This document shows positions 32,833 through 45,169 of a DNA stretch of 62,646 nt, in pieces. The translations under genes were made by a program, and so were the position numbers. The notes below the pieces were generated by a model, which had not been told where the DNA came from, did not search any database, and saw only the letters and a list, made by a program, of their open reading frames with translations. The stretch's first letter is position 1, and every line of letters begins with the position of its first letter. The stretch is from Halocafeteria seosinensis (Eukaryota > Sar > Bigyra > Bicosoecida): positions 1 through 62,646 of the forward strand of contig LVLI01000873.1 of assembly GCA_001687465.1 (NCBI GenBank), read 5' to 3'.

Positions 32833-35800
32833 ATGTCCAAATCCACAGGAGGAGCAGAAGCCGCCCGGAAGGAAGTGACGACGCCCTCTTACGTTTCCAG
32901 TAGTGACCGTTCCATTTCTCAGTCGCAACAGAGGCCGGCGAGCCAGCAGCAGGATGTGTGGAAGACACCCTTATTCAATGTACCTGTCGATGAACGCATC
33001 ACATGTGTTGGCGGATTCTTACCAAAACTTGCCAAAGACGGTAAAACGTACTTGAAAAACCTGATTCACTACTTCCAGGTAAGTGCACCGCATCGTACGT
33101 GGAATGGCACTTGATGGGATTTTGAGACAACTGCAACTGGTATTTGTGTGCAGCACCGGGCACAAGCCGAAATCAATTTTGGGACGAGTTTACTGAATCT
33201 GAGCGCAAGTGTTGACCTTCATAAGGACTCGTTTGCTCAACAGTTCGACCATTTAAACCATTATGGGCTCTTGCATGCTTCACAACGCAAACAATCGGGC
33301 TCCTCACGGGCTCCCCCACCACCTTCTCAAGACGGAAACCATGAATCTTCGACGCAACAAGCTCATGGAGAATCGACTCAACCCAAAGTAGCGAGTGGAT
33401 TTCACAGCACTCTTAATGCTGGAGCTCATAGTTTTGTTCGCTCAAGTCGGGTATGTTGTCTACTGATAACGCTGTGTAACTTGTCACGATACGGTAGCTA
33501 GTCGCTTCATTTCTCAGACCGAGGCCCAAGCAAGGATAAATTTTGGGAAGTATTTAGAGTCAAAGACTATTCCTCGGGCCCAATCACTGCTGGAATGGCT
33601 GCGCGACGAAAAGCTCCGGCTAGAAAACCTAGAGAAGGAAATCAATCAAGACAAAGAGAAGATCGAGGCGCAGCTGCAAAAGGAGCACTCGAGGTATAAT
33701 AAGTGCATGAATTACTACTATTCTGAAGTTTCTCAAGAAATCGAGTATGTGTGAAATCAACATTAGCCTGAGAGGCAAGCAAGAATTCGTGTTATTTAGC
33801 AAGGAGGAATGCTGTTTGAATTCGATGTGCAGGAAGAATACTGCAGGGACGGCGGAGTACGGGAAGGTTGCTGCACGGTGTAAGAAAGCCCAAGAAGATA
33901 TAGAACGGGCTGAAGTATCGCTGAAAAAGTGTATCGCTGAACATCAAGAAGTTCACCGTAGACATGCGAGAATCCGACGGGAGATAGCTAAGTCTTATAT
34001 TGTCACCGAAGAGCAACGACTTTCCGACATAACCGATATGCTTCAGGACGTCTCCAAAGCGTATGGTAAGCTCCTGGAGGAAGTCTCCAACGCTGAAGAA
34101 CCGGCAAAAGCTGAGATAAATAACATCAGTCCTCAATTTGATGTCAAGCGTCACATTGAACTTGTTTTGCATGACCTTCTTCATCGTCATTTGGTTTCAA
34201 GATCTGCTGAATTCATTGCCGAGAGAAAGACTGACGGCGGTGATGATAGTAATCGATTTTCTGGGCCGCAGCAGCTCATTCAGCACTGTTCGTCTGTTGC
34301 AAGGAAGAAATGCCACATGCTTCAGAAAGAGCGGTATCATAAGTTGAAGGATGCTGTGAATGGTTCTTGGGATGAATGTTTTTCAGGCTCATTTAGCAGC
34401 TGCGCAGTTGACGACCGTCCGCCACCTCCTGCCGAACCCTTGGAACTTGATATGCCTTCTACGTTCAGCATGGAAGTGAAGTGCCGTGGATCCCAGCAAT
34501 GTTTTCGTGCTGTCAGCGATGTTTTCAAGACGCGAATGTTCGAGCCGGATCTTACATGTGAAGGGGGATTTCCTGCCTTAGCAACTGCGTCAGGTTTGTC
34601 GTGCGCCTCTTTGTTCCACATGGCTGCAGTTGAACACGTAGCTTGCCGTGGTGTCCAACTGATCTCCCTGGTACAGAAATGGGATGAAAATAGTTTCCAA
34701 AGCTCTCTATTTGAAGCTAACGCTGGTCAAACGTTGCAGCATAAGTTACGGGCGCTTATACGCGATCTTTTTCACCATGATAGCGCTGGTACCGAATACT
34801 CTTTTCCTAAGCACCGCATTGGTGAAAAGGATGAGGAGTTACCGTACTGCATGCTACAACCGATGTTATCAGTCATCCCGTCGATCCGATCATCGTGCAG
34901 CAATAGGAAGCCATCCGACGAGGCGTCCAAACAGAGACGCGTTTACACCCTTTTTGACGATGGAGTATATTTCCGTCTGACGCTGTTGCGCCAGTATCTT
35001 CAACAAGAAGGACTCACTATTGTCCAAAGAGCTCAAGGCATTTTGAGGCAGCTGTTTGCCATCTTATGTTGCTTCGTGGCTAACCAGAATTTATCGAACG
35101 ATATTAGTGAGGATCCTAAATGGAATGGCTTAGTTGAAACCTGCAGGACTGCCATTGAACCTAGCTTGGAACAAATCAGCTCGCCCCCGCGTGGTTCCCG
35201 ACGTCAGAGTCGTGCCGCAGCGAAGAGCAGCACGTTTCGGTCGTTAGAACTCGCCGTTGACGCTTTAATAGATCGTATTGAGGGTGTAGCAGACGCGGGA
35301 GCAGAGTGTCACCCATGCTCCACGTTTGGCATGGGCACGAAGGGTGGAAAGAGCGTTAGTGTGACGGTACTGAAAGGCGGAATTGCACCATCGTTAAAGT
35401 CACTGTATGTCCAATCTGCTTTGGCACCTATATTAGTCCAGTTGCAGCCAGGGGATGGCTACAACGTCATGACGCTTAACGATGCACTCCTTTCGTTGAC
35501 TGATGTGCACTTGGCCTCTGAAGCTGGTGCGATTTCAGTTCTGAGTCTTCTTCTTGGCGAAGGGTCACGACTATTGCCCAACACAAATAATCGTTCGTGC
35601 TTCTCTAGCTTTGTCAGTGCTTGCTTCAGCGAAGGTTTCTTGCGGTGTTGGATGCCGGCAAATGAAACCAAGTCTGCTGGTGAAAATGGACTATGTTTGT
35701 TGCATCCTGAAGAAGCCAACGCGGTTGCGTCTGTTTGGGGAAATGCAGAGACTACGCAACCAACTCCCCGGGGAAAAGTAGTCTTGCAGCTGTTGGCTGT

Positions 35801-38800
35801 TCTAGGTACAGAGTTGGAGCCAAGTGTTAGTTCCACCGCAATGCGCGAAGTGTTTGGTGCGTTGTTAGTAACTAACAGTTACCTTGTGGAACAGAATGTC
35901 ACGTTTCTGGAGCTTTCCAAGAGAGGTATCCAACCGCAAAACGAAACGATACCGGGCTTCCTCGACATAGCAGCGGCATCCCCTTCAAAGAGCGCACCAG
36001 ATATTACTCAGACAGGAGAGCTTGCCCTATGGATCCTAGACAATCCTGTAAAAGTCTCCAAAGGCAACTCCGCGGCCACGCAAGAGATCCTCTTCTTATA
36101 CGAGCGCTCAACGGATGTTGACACCTTATCGACCTATGCGTTGAGCCAACTCCAATCTCCTGAACGGTACTCTTCGTGGATTGGAGAAATATTTGCAGCA
36201 GTATGGAGCTCCTGTTTCGTCCCTGGCTTAGCGTTGAGAGACTTGTCTAGCTTCGTTTTGGATAATGCAGAACTCTACTCCGCAGACATTCGAGAAAATT
36301 GTGACTCAGCCGTAAGGTGCCTTCATGCCAGCGACGAAGCATTGCAGTCACTTGAGTTCTATGCTCAAGTGGTTTCATTGTGTCAAACTCCGCCAAGAGA
36401 CAGCCAATCAACTGTTTCCAAGTTGTCCGGGGTAGCCTTATCGACGTCCATAGCGTTGCGTCGATTCTTGAATGGAGCTTCGTTAGAACAAACCTCGACT
36501 GAGATATGGTCTCAGGGTAGCAACACGTATCATGAATTGTGTGAAACGCTGCGCCTTCTGCCAACGGAAGATTGCCCTCACCGCCTGCGCAAGCTGCTGC
36601 ATGATGATAGGAACTTCGTAATATTTGTTCACGCTTTGTTGGGTGAGACACGAGCCTCGCTTTCTCGGAACATTTGGTGGAATAAGGAGCGTTTGCTGCG
36701 TCGAACCCTCACAACGAGTGACTCCCTGTTAGAGGGTTGCTTTTCTGATCTTGCCTTGATGTGTAAAAGCGTCGTAGAACTGGATGAGGCTATTGACTTG
36801 TTAAGCGCTTCCTTGGAGGAACAATTGTCGACGCCGGATCGGGCATTTCAAGAATGTGCAGATTCCGTTTTTGGTAGTAGCGCTCACACAGCAGAGGCTT
36901 ACCTGCCCCTCCTCTCCATGCGCAAGTTACTCAAATCTTCTAGGGAGTCCTGCAACAAGGATGCGGATGCTGATGACCGCGGCATACCAAGAAATTTGTG
37001 TGCCGCAGCAACGTCGCATGAGCTGCGTGAAGTATTGAACCTTCAGCGTCGGTGTCTCTCCAGGTTCACTCAGGAAGTTGCGACTCAACAGTTACAAGTT
37101 TGGCGGAGCATTGAGCGTGCTATTGGTTTTGGTTGTGACGGTTTTTATGTCGCTGATACAACGTTTGATACCGTTGCTTACGATTCCAAACGCGCAGCAC
37201 CACAGAGCACCACTTCGTATAACTTTTTGGATGATTTTCTTGCGCAATTCTGCGATGTGTCAAAAGCATCTGATGGGGATGGCTCTGGAAGAATTTCCTA
37301 TGGTCTTACAAGAGACTCTGCCTCGACCATAGCTCTCAGTCACTTATCTCGAGTGTATAAGAACGTTCTTTCGGTTAGTGTCTCGGAGTTTGCTCGCAGT
37401 CAACAAACATTGTGGACGCGTGAAGACCCTGGGTTTCTTGTGAGTGTGAAGGCATTGCTCGCTGATCATTGTTCTGTCGCGGTAAAGGACCTGGGGGAAG
37501 ATTATCCGAGGATCATCTGTCAAGAAATGACATCAAGAGATTTGATGAACCTCATACCACCGCTTCCAGGGAAAGAAAAGCAACATCCAAAGTGGGGTGA
37601 GCAAACTAGCTATGGTAGACTAGCGTCTCCGGGGAGCAGTTCGGAGACCACATCTCAGCACCGAATGGTAAACGAAAAATATTCAGAGGACATGAGACTG
37701 CGTTATGCTTCCAAACAAAGCGACTTTTCTGCGACGGGGAACTCTTCAAACTTGGGGTCACGTCTGTACTCCGTGGCTGCAGCGTTGAAAGAGAAGTGTT
37801 CAAACGGCGAGGACGTGAAGTCTTTGGTACCCGCTTCTGTCAAGGCGAAGGAGTATGGCAGCAGTGTTGAGGGCGGGGAGACGGAGAAGAGTTCCTTACC
37901 ACGCGTGCCCAGCATCGGAACCTCTGATCATCAAGTATCTGCCGCAATCCTAAATGTGTATTCTCAACGAGTTAATGATTTGATAGAGCTGCGCAACGTC
38001 TTATCCGATTGCCTCGTAGACTCTGCTTCTGTACTGCAGGTCAAAGAAGACGACCCGCTACCCAAGAGTTTCCGCGAAGTCATTGGTGGGCTGCAGGAGA
38101 GAGCAGTCAGCACTGTCAATTTCATTGCCTGCCACTTGATATTCTTACAGGCGCGATCTTCCCTCTTGTATAATCTATATCGCCCACGTCCAATAGAATC
38201 GCGGCTCGTTGACATCTTGGGTCATCTGGAAGAGCTCGTTCAGAGTGTTTATGTGAATCTTAGACCGCCCTGCAACCGCATTTTCCTCATTCGGTGTATT
38301 GAATGCGTCACTGAATGCTGGGTTCGAGCAACCCTCATTGACCATCGTCAGCAGTGCATTGTTTTCCTGTGTGCGTTACAGAAATTACAGGGCTTGCGGG
38401 AAAATTACTTCCAGGAAGTCTCTGCAAACAGTGAGCACTCGAACTCCAAAGAAACTTTGCGGGGAAAAGCCAGCAATTTCTTCAAACGAGCCTTCACCGC
38501 GAAGCCCGATTCCGATGTTGACAATCGGAATAAGGAACTGGCAGCGGCGGAAGCTTCGATTCCACCGAAATCCTTGCCTCAGCCTGAAGGCTACGTAATC
38601 GCTCAGGATGCCCAAGCTCTGAAGCGCTGGCTAGGCAGTGAGGCAGTGTCTGAACTTCTTCTGCAATCAAGCTCTACCATGAGTTCTGAGAGTTATGCCC
38701 TTGTGTATTCTTTGGGATATGGCATTAGTGGGAAAGAGCATACTTACCTTGATGTTGATTTCTGGGATCAGTTTCAGCATTCCACCCCGGCAAAGGAAAT

Positions 38801-39119
38801 TTGGGGCTTAGACAAATCGGAAAAAGAAAACCTGTTACAGTCGTTGATTATTGATTTCGTGCCTCTGTTGAATAAGGATTCACACAGTCTTATTGAACAG
38901 TTTGAAATATTTGTCGAACAGACGGATTCTCTTACGCCGGCAAAGTTCGCGCTTCCCTTGGAACTTCCCCCGCTTCCTTCTACCATACTCTCTAGTCCTT
39001 TTGAGCGTAAGCGCGCAGCCGCCTTGCTAATCATTCACAAAGCAGCTGAAGGATGTAAAGAGTGTGCCAAGGTTTGCTCGAAGCGGAAACTCGTTGAGTC
39101 GTTTGGTTGGTGGAAATAA
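32833..39119 (+). CDS. Giant F-BAR domain protein
   Basis: Four exons: 32833-33078, 33154-33450, 33518-33744 and 33833-39119, encoding 2018 residues; the last exon alone is 5.3 kb. The N-terminal 450 residues fit an F-BAR membrane-bending module: GKTYLKNLIHYFQHRAQAEI resembles the FCH segment, and TEAQARINFGKYLESKTIPR with LLEWLRDEKLRLENLEKEIN, KYNKCMNYYYSEVSQEIE and KVAARCKKAQEDIERAEVSL form the coiled hairpin. The FCH part is interrupted by a Ser/Pro/Gln-rich insert (33280-33410). The remaining 1500 residues are mostly helical without a recognised domain. A late segment around residues 1650-1870 (for example AQALKRWLGSEAVSELLLQS) has a faint resemblance to the C-terminal part of Munc13/MUN proteins. 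Such an F-BAR and MUN fusion would couple membrane curvature to vesicle tethering, but this is only a guess. Confidence 0.7.
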
Positions 39120-39393
39120 TTCTGTCCCACCTCCATCCCGAGCGAGCTCTTGTTAGGTTTTATGGTTACTGATAATGTTGTACTACTAGAAATACTACCG
39201 TGATACTGTGAATGCCCCGGGCACCCCGCTAAGTAGTTGTAGTGCCACTTCAGTTTGTCCACTAACTTCCTATAGCTGATAGTATAGCAGTATACGATTG
39301 TTTGTGTTGTTGTTGTTTTTTTGCTTACTTTGTATAAAAGCAAGTAGAAATAGTTTAAGAGGCCTGTCTGTACTAATTTCCCTGCTCTGAACC
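39120..39393. other. Spacer with candidate TATA box
   Basis: Short gap between the F-BAR stop and PRP39, containing TATAAAAG at 39333-39340, 54 bp before the PRP39 ATG, preceded by a T-rich tract. The spacing would put transcription start near 39365. Confidence 0.4.
39333..39340 (+). promoter_or_regulatory. Candidate TATA box of PRP39
   Basis: TATAAAAG lies 54 bp before the PRP39 start codon. The same octamer stands upstream of OGDH in this window. Motif match only. Confidence 0.4.
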
Positions 39394-41808
39394 ATGGACT
39401 CTGTCCCCGAAGAGGAGCAGCAGCCTCAGCAGTCTTCTGAAGATACCCAGGATGCCTCCAAGCCCGAGGAGTCCGAGCAAGAGGACCAAGGCGTGGTCGA
39501 AGAGACAGAAGCAGATACTGGAGCTGAACAGAACACAGCAACGAATGGGGGAGAAGAGGCAGCAGCTGCCGCTCCTCCCAAGGAAAAGTCCTTATTTGAG
39601 CGCATGAAAGAGAAAACCAGTGAAGAGCCCTGGAACTTTGATGCCTGGACAAAGTATTTAGCGGAAGCTGAACGATTGGTACGTCCCTCCATCCGTGTCC
39701 TTGGCTACTCATAATGCTGATGATAGTGCGCATGCAGTCCAAACAACAAATAGAGGGTCCTCGGGAAGCATTCAATGCGTTCCTCGCGCAATATCCACTT
39801 TGTTTCGGATACTGGAAGAAGGTAAGCAAGCGTACATCCATGTTTGGGGGTGGATGGTACACACATGATGGCAAGTTATGTTGTGCAGTTTGCTGAAGCT
39901 GAGTGGAGACAGCTCAAGGAAGGCGAGGAGGATGAGCAAGTCAGAGAGCAAGTGAAACAGAATACCCTCGCCGTCTATGAGAGAGGGTGCAAAGCTGTAC
40001 CGTATAGTTCGGTAAGTTCATCAGAGGGTAACCTTGAGCCAAAGTTCGGCCCCGAAAACATAGGTTGATCTTGCAGGAGCATTGGCTAAATTACGCCAAC
40101 TTTTGCAAGAAAGTATTAGAGGACAGAGAGAAGACGAAGTCGATTCTGTATCGTGCTACGTCCATTTTGTATCTAGATCCTCGATGTAAAGCACTGTGGG
40201 AATTCCTCATTGCCGAAGAGAAAGAAGATGGGAACCATACTAGTATCGGCTGCATATACAACAGAGTGTTGAGAATACCGGTTCAGTACGTGGACGCGTT
40301 GCTTAAGGAGTTTAAGGAATGGGCAGCTGCCGAGGAACGCCAGCCGGAAGAAATATGCCCCGACGATAGCGACACGGTGACGGAAGCGAAAGCAGCCATC
40401 GACGCGGATGAAAATTACACAGAAAAGTCTGATGAAGAAAAAGCCGCGGCAGTGAAAGAAAAACTGATTCATCAATTGCAGGAAGCGGCACAGCAATCTA
40501 TTGCATCATCAGGTAGACGTAAAAGATATGAAGCTGTCATTTCCAAAAGGACATACTATCATGTCAACCCTCTTGACGAAGCTGTGCTTGGGGCTTGGCA
40601 CGATTATTTGGATGCTGAAGAATCTGAAGGAAAAGACGTAAGTGTGCCGTTTTTGCGCTTCATTAGGAATGGTCCCTTGAGTAAGCACGATTCTCGCTCT
40701 CATTTGTGTATTACAGGAGCATATCCGGGCTCTTTATGAAAGGTGTCTTGTCGCGACGGCAAACTATGGACAGTTTTGGGTGAGATACGCAAAATGGCTG
40801 CGCAATAGGAGTGGAATGGGAGAAGCGCTGGATGTACTCAAGCGGGCAACGGGGACGTTTGTACCTAAGAGACCGGAAGTTCTACTACTTCTCGCGATGA
40901 TATACGAAGAATTGAACCAAATTGAAGAAGCCCGGGCAACCTATGAAAAGCTGGAAGACATTACGGGCAGATTGCTTGTTGAAGTCACTGAGGCCCACGC
41001 TAGTTTTGAGCGGCGTCATGGAAACGAACAGGGAGCCCGCGATGTTTTTAAGGAAGCCATCCGCGAGGCATCGGGTGAAAATCTCGGTAATAAAACGCAG
41101 AGTTTTTCTGAAATGAAAACAAGGCTGTTTGCCATGCAATACTTGCTGGTGGCGTTTCCAAGGTTTGTGGCTTACAAGGAGCCCCGTGAAGCCGCGGAGC
41201 TGGCACGGCAGGGCCTATTACGAGACAAGTGCAAGCATGTATCCAGAGAGCTGTGGCAGGTACATCTGACCTCTCTGGAAAGAAGTGGGGCACCTTTTGA
41301 AGAAATATCTGAAGCATATAAGCAAGCGCTGCAACTCTATCCGAAAAAGTCTCCCCCCAAGGAGAATGAGGACGCTGAGGAAGATTCTAATGTGACTGGT
41401 GATCAGCAACAAGCTGAGGGAGGTTCCGTAGACGAAGCAGAGGAAGAGTCAACCCTTCAGAATGCAGCGGAAAAGCTTTACGGTAAAGACCGAGCTGCGT
41501 TGTGGCTAAGATATTTAGACTATTGCAGGGTTTCGGCCCCTGCAGTATCCGATGTACTGAAGGTTGAAGAACAGTTCGAACACTACAAAACGAAGTGCGA
41601 CGGCCAAGCTGAGATCGATGCTCTCATGTCTAGTTCTAGTAGCGCACCACCTGCTGGTGGTGGGAACACTGGTGGTATATTACCACCCTCATCGTCTGGG
41701 GGTCAACGGGGTGGTGGTCCTGCTAATAAGAGGCCTCCATCTGATGGCGCTTCCAATGGTGGCGGTGGTGGTGGTGGTTACGGACGACCCAACAAGCGTC
41801 GCAGATAG
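39394..41808 (+). CDS. PRPF39: Pre-mRNA-processing factor 39 (PRP39)
   Basis: Five exons: 39394-39678, 39738-39821, 39889-40011, 40077-40637 and 40717-41808, all introns in phase 0, encoding 714 residues. PRP39 is a U1 snRNP-associated protein built of HAT (half-a-TPR) repeats that help U1 engage the 5' splice site. HAT units visible include EPWNFDAWTKYLAEAERL, REAFNAFLAQYPLCFGYWKK, HWLNYANFCKKVLEDREKTK, RALYERCLVATANYGQFWVR and YAKWLRNRSGMGEALDVLKR. The N-terminus (about 75 residues) is Glu/Gln-rich and the C-terminal 60 residues are Gly/Ser/Pro-rich ending in a basic NKRRR. Size and repeat order fit PRP39 better than the related CstF77 or Prp6. The exon 3/4 junction is the least certain. 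Confidence 0.88.
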
Positions 41809-42192
41809 AGTCGATCCGAAGAATAAAACTTATGAGAAAGCTACTATTTCCTAGTTATCCTCCACTTGCTGCTGCGGTAGCGTTAACTTCCCGTCCCGCT
41901 GTCGTGACACGTTGTCCCCACCGAACATTCTTTCCTTCTACCATGGAAGTTTGGCGTCGAATATCGTGAAGTCCCAGCGTAATGTGTGTTGATTTCGGTA
42001 TGAAGAATCTTTGCGTCTACAAGTGCATCAGTAATACAGCTGATTGAACTTATCGCCGTCGCCGTCGTTTCTTGTGTCAAAACGGTGTTATTCTGCTCTA
42101 GAAAACAAGGGAATTCCTTGGTTCTCCTACCCCTTTTTCTCCTCTTTCTGTCCTGTGTGTAGACTTTCCATCCGCGGTATCTCTTTCTAACG
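41809..42192. other. Intergenic, promoter of the USP gene
   Basis: 384 bp without a gene; the 5' UTR of the following deubiquitinase is T/C-rich near 42110-42180. Nothing else was recognised. Confidence 0.5.
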
Positions 42193-45021
42193 ATGACGGG
42201 GCAAAATAGAAATCTGGAAAACAACGGGAAAACCACGCAGAAAGAGGCAAAAGGGCCATCGAAAGGCAGAAAATCTTCCAGCGACACCGCCGGGTTGGCC
42301 CAAGCTTCAACTTCGACAGTGCTGAGCGAAGCGCGGGAGAAGAAGCAGAAGGGCAACGACCACTACAAGGCTCAGGAATTTGATGAAGCAATAAAAGCGT
42401 ATAGCCAATCCATGGATTCCTACAGCAAATACCACCAGCAACGAAAGGAAAGTACTTCGCGCAACGGGCACCGTATGACGCACGGGACGAATCAAGTCGA
42501 TGCAGATGAAGCCGAAGCGTTGCGGCCTCGCTTCAATCGAGGATTAGCGTTTTATCAGCAGGGGCGCCATCAAGAAGCGTTGGACGATTTTACTTCCGTT
42601 TTGGACTCTGATCCTTCCTACGGGAAGTGTAGAATGCGACGAGGAGACGTCTACAGCGGAATGGAGAAGTACGAGTTGGCATTGAAAGACTATCAGAAAG
42701 CTAGACGTCTCGTCCCAAACGGCGAGGATGATAGCGGCCTAGTAAAACGCATTGAGCGGATGAAATTCTTGGTATCGGAGAACTCAAAAAAGACTGCTCC
42801 TGCTGAAGTAAAGGACGCCGACACTTTTCAGGAGATGTTAAGGAGGTCGAAGGATAACCCGGAAATCTTGCAGCACGTTGCCCAGGCCCTTGTAACTTTG
42901 TTGTCTCAGTATGATCAGCGGGGTGGAATTATCATTGGCGAGACGTACTTCTTGGTGGACTTAGAGTGGTGGAAAGCGTTTGCTGCTGCGTTCCGATTAG
43001 AAGGGCACCCCCACGACCCAAACGTTGAGCCTTTTAGTCTCGAGGCACTCCCATCTCTTAAAAATAAGCGCCTTCTGTCGAATGCCGTGCGTGTAAAACG
43101 TGTATTTTATGCATGCGCCGCTGAGATAGCGGAAGTTCCAATTCTGGAAAGCGACAGTACAAAAAATTCTCCCCAAAACGAAGACAAGCAACATTCGTGT
43201 GCGGTCTTAGTACCGGAGGAAGCATGGAATCTTGTAAAAGAACTCGATGAGTTCCTAGTCTGTGAAAGAGGGGAGGAGGATGGAGCTGTAGCGATAAAGC
43301 GCACCGTTGTTTCGAAGGATGGCCGCCCGCATGTAGACGTACTAGGTTCAGCTGAAATCATGGAAGCTAAGAGTCCCGCCCCAGCGAACGACGGAAATTC
43401 GTATGTTTCTCGGAAGGAGTGTCACGTTTGTGGGTACCCTCTTAGTAGCTGCTGCTCACGATGCCATCAAACCCGCTACTGTAGTCGGCAATGCCAGGAG
43501 GCTCACTGGCCGTTCCACAAACAGAAGTGCATTGCAGGAGGGACGGAGCAACCAGGGCCATTTACTGCTGAGCGGATCACGGAGACGAACATGGTTGGCC
43601 TCCACAATCTGGGGAACACCTGTTATCTTTCTTCAGGACTCCAGTGCCTAAAGGCTGTATTCCCTTTGACAAGCTATTTTTTAAGTGGTACTTTTCAGAA
43701 GGACTTGAACACTTCAAATCCACTATCTACGGGTGGCCAGGTGACACTGGCATACGTAAAGCTGTTGCGAAGTATGTTTATGGATCCCAGCTCAGGAAAA
43801 GCCGTGGCTCCTATCCAACTAAAAGAAACAGTGGGCAAACACCGCCCTGCCCTCAGCAACTTTCTCCAGCAGGACGCTTCGGAAGCGCTGGCATTTTTGT
43901 TAGATGCTTTGCACGAAGACTGCAACAGAATAAAAAATAAACCGTACGTTGAAGAACCGGACTATATTGATGACCCACGGACGTTGCTAGCTCAAGCCTT
44001 TCAGCTGGGATACGGAAAAAACCAAGATAGAAGCAGTGAGGGTCGGATGAAAACTTCTATGGATGAAGCGCTGGCTCCGGTGAATTGGAAGCTACTGCAC
44101 TGTCGGAAAATCGAGTTCGACGTTCCCCGTGCAAGGGAAGCGTGGGAACGATGGAAACGTCGCAATGACAGTTTGGTCTCGGAGACTGTAGTTGGTCAGC
44201 TTCGCAGTACTGTCACCTGCCCGCCACAGCCTGCCGGCTGTGGCCGCATATCCACTGTGTTTGACCCCTTCACTGTCCTGTCGTTGGAAATCCCATCTCC
44301 CCGTCGGGGGAGCGTGACGCTAACGGACTGCTTGGAGCATTTTATGTCGGGCGAACAGCTAGACACAAACAACGAATACTTCTGCACGGCTTGCAAGCGG
44401 CACGTGCAGGCTAATAAGGAACTAACAGTATGGAGATTGCCCAAAATATTAGTGGTGCAGCTGAAACGCTTCTCGCGGGGACATTCCATACTAGCCAGGA
44501 AGCTGTCAACTCTGGTCGAATTTCCATTAACAGGCTTCCAGGTCCCCTCTTTCGATGAATACCAAGACCAACAGCAGTCCGAAAAGAACACAGCCGAAGT
44601 AAATGCTGAAGAGGATAAGAACGAGGCTTCATCCGATAGTGACAGTTCTAGCAGCAGTGGCGATATTTGGGGAAGAGATGCAGTGGATCGCGAAAATTCG
44701 GATGACGTCTTAGAAGATATCAATTTGTGGGCACGCGCGCCTCAAAGGGTATACGACTGTTTTGGGGTCGTCAACCACTTTGGAAACATGATGTTTGGTC
44801 ATTATACCTCTCATATCAACCCCTTTGTAGGACGTTTTGGATATCCGGAAAATGTTCCTGAGGGGAGAGAACGGGCATGGAATTCGTGGCTTGAGTGCGA
44901 TGATTCCCATGTTCGACCTATTCCAACCCATGCTGCTAATGCGGAAGAAGCAGAAAGGCAGGTATCGCGACATGTAGTTACAGATGCTGCGTACATACTC
45001 TTCTATAGGTTGAGAGACTAA
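42193..45021 (+). CDS. TPR-MYND-USP ubiquitin-specific protease
   Basis: A single uninterrupted exon of 942 residues. Residues about 50-195 contain TPR-like helices (AREKKQKGNDHYKAQEFDEA, FNRGLAFYQQGRHQEALDDF, RRGDVYSGMEKYELALKDYQ). A MYND zinc finger lies at about 410-447 with CHVCGYPLSSCCSRC and CQEAHWPFHKQKC. The USP catalytic domain then begins with the Cys box GLHNLGNTCYLSSGLQCLKA (catalytic Cys about 477) and ends with the His box FGNMMFGHYTSHI (His about 870) and WLECDDSHVRPI, the third-residue loop. A zinc ribbon CTACKRHV lies between. All catalytic residues are present, so it should be an active deubiquitinase. An acidic Asp/Ser-rich insert (about 44590-44720) splits the domain. Plant UBP15-19 and animal USP19 also join MYND and USP, but the N-terminal TPR is different. 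Confidence 0.92.
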   Translation: MTGQNRNLENNGKTTQKEAKGPSKGRKSSSDTAGLAQASTSTVLSEAREKKQKGNDHYKAQEFDEAIKAYSQSMDSYSKYHQQRKESTSRNGHRMTHGTNQVDADEAEALRPRFNRGLAFYQQGRHQEALDDFTSVLDSDPSYGKCRMRRGDVYSGMEKYELALKDYQKARRLVPNGEDDSGLVKRIERMKFLVSENSKKTAPAEVKDADTFQEMLRRSKDNPEILQHVAQALVTLLSQYDQRGGIIIGETYFLVDLEWWKAFAAAFRLEGHPHDPNVEPFSLEALPSLKNKRLLSNAVRVKRVFYACAAEIAEVPILESDSTKNSPQNEDKQHSCAVLVPEEAWNLVKELDEFLVCERGEEDGAVAIKRTVVSKDGRPHVDVLGSAEIMEAKSPAPANDGNSYVSRKECHVCGYPLSSCCSRCHQTRYCSRQCQEAHWPFHKQKCIAGGTEQPGPFTAERITETNMVGLHNLGNTCYLSSGLQCLKAVFPLTSYFLSGTFQKDLNTSNPLSTGGQVTLAYVKLLRSMFMDPSSGKAVAPIQLKETVGKHRPALSNFLQQDASEALAFLLDALHEDCNRIKNKPYVEEPDYIDDPRTLLAQAFQLGYGKNQDRSSEGRMKTSMDEALAPVNWKLLHCRKIEFDVPRAREAWERWKRRNDSLVSETVVGQLRSTVTCPPQPAGCGRISTVFDPFTVLSLEIPSPRRGSVTLTDCLEHFMSGEQLDTNNEYFCTACKRHVQANKELTVWRLPKILVVQLKRFSRGHSILARKLSTLVEFPLTGFQVPSFDEYQDQQQSEKNTAEVNAEEDKNEASSDSDSSSSSGDIWGRDAVDRENSDDVLEDINLWARAPQRVYDCFGVVNHFGNMMFGHYTSHINPFVGRFGYPENVPEGRERAWNSWLECDDSHVRPIPTHAANAEEAERQVSRHVVTDAAYILFYRLRD

Positions 45022-45169
45022 AGAGGAACCATGAAGAATTTACACGTAACTGTATTGATTCGTGTGTATGTATTGGTGTGTAGCGGAGAGTCATTGGTTA
45101 TCCCAGTACAGAATTCAACCAATCACATATTACATATCCACACTTCCATTGTGTAATTTTTGATCACAC

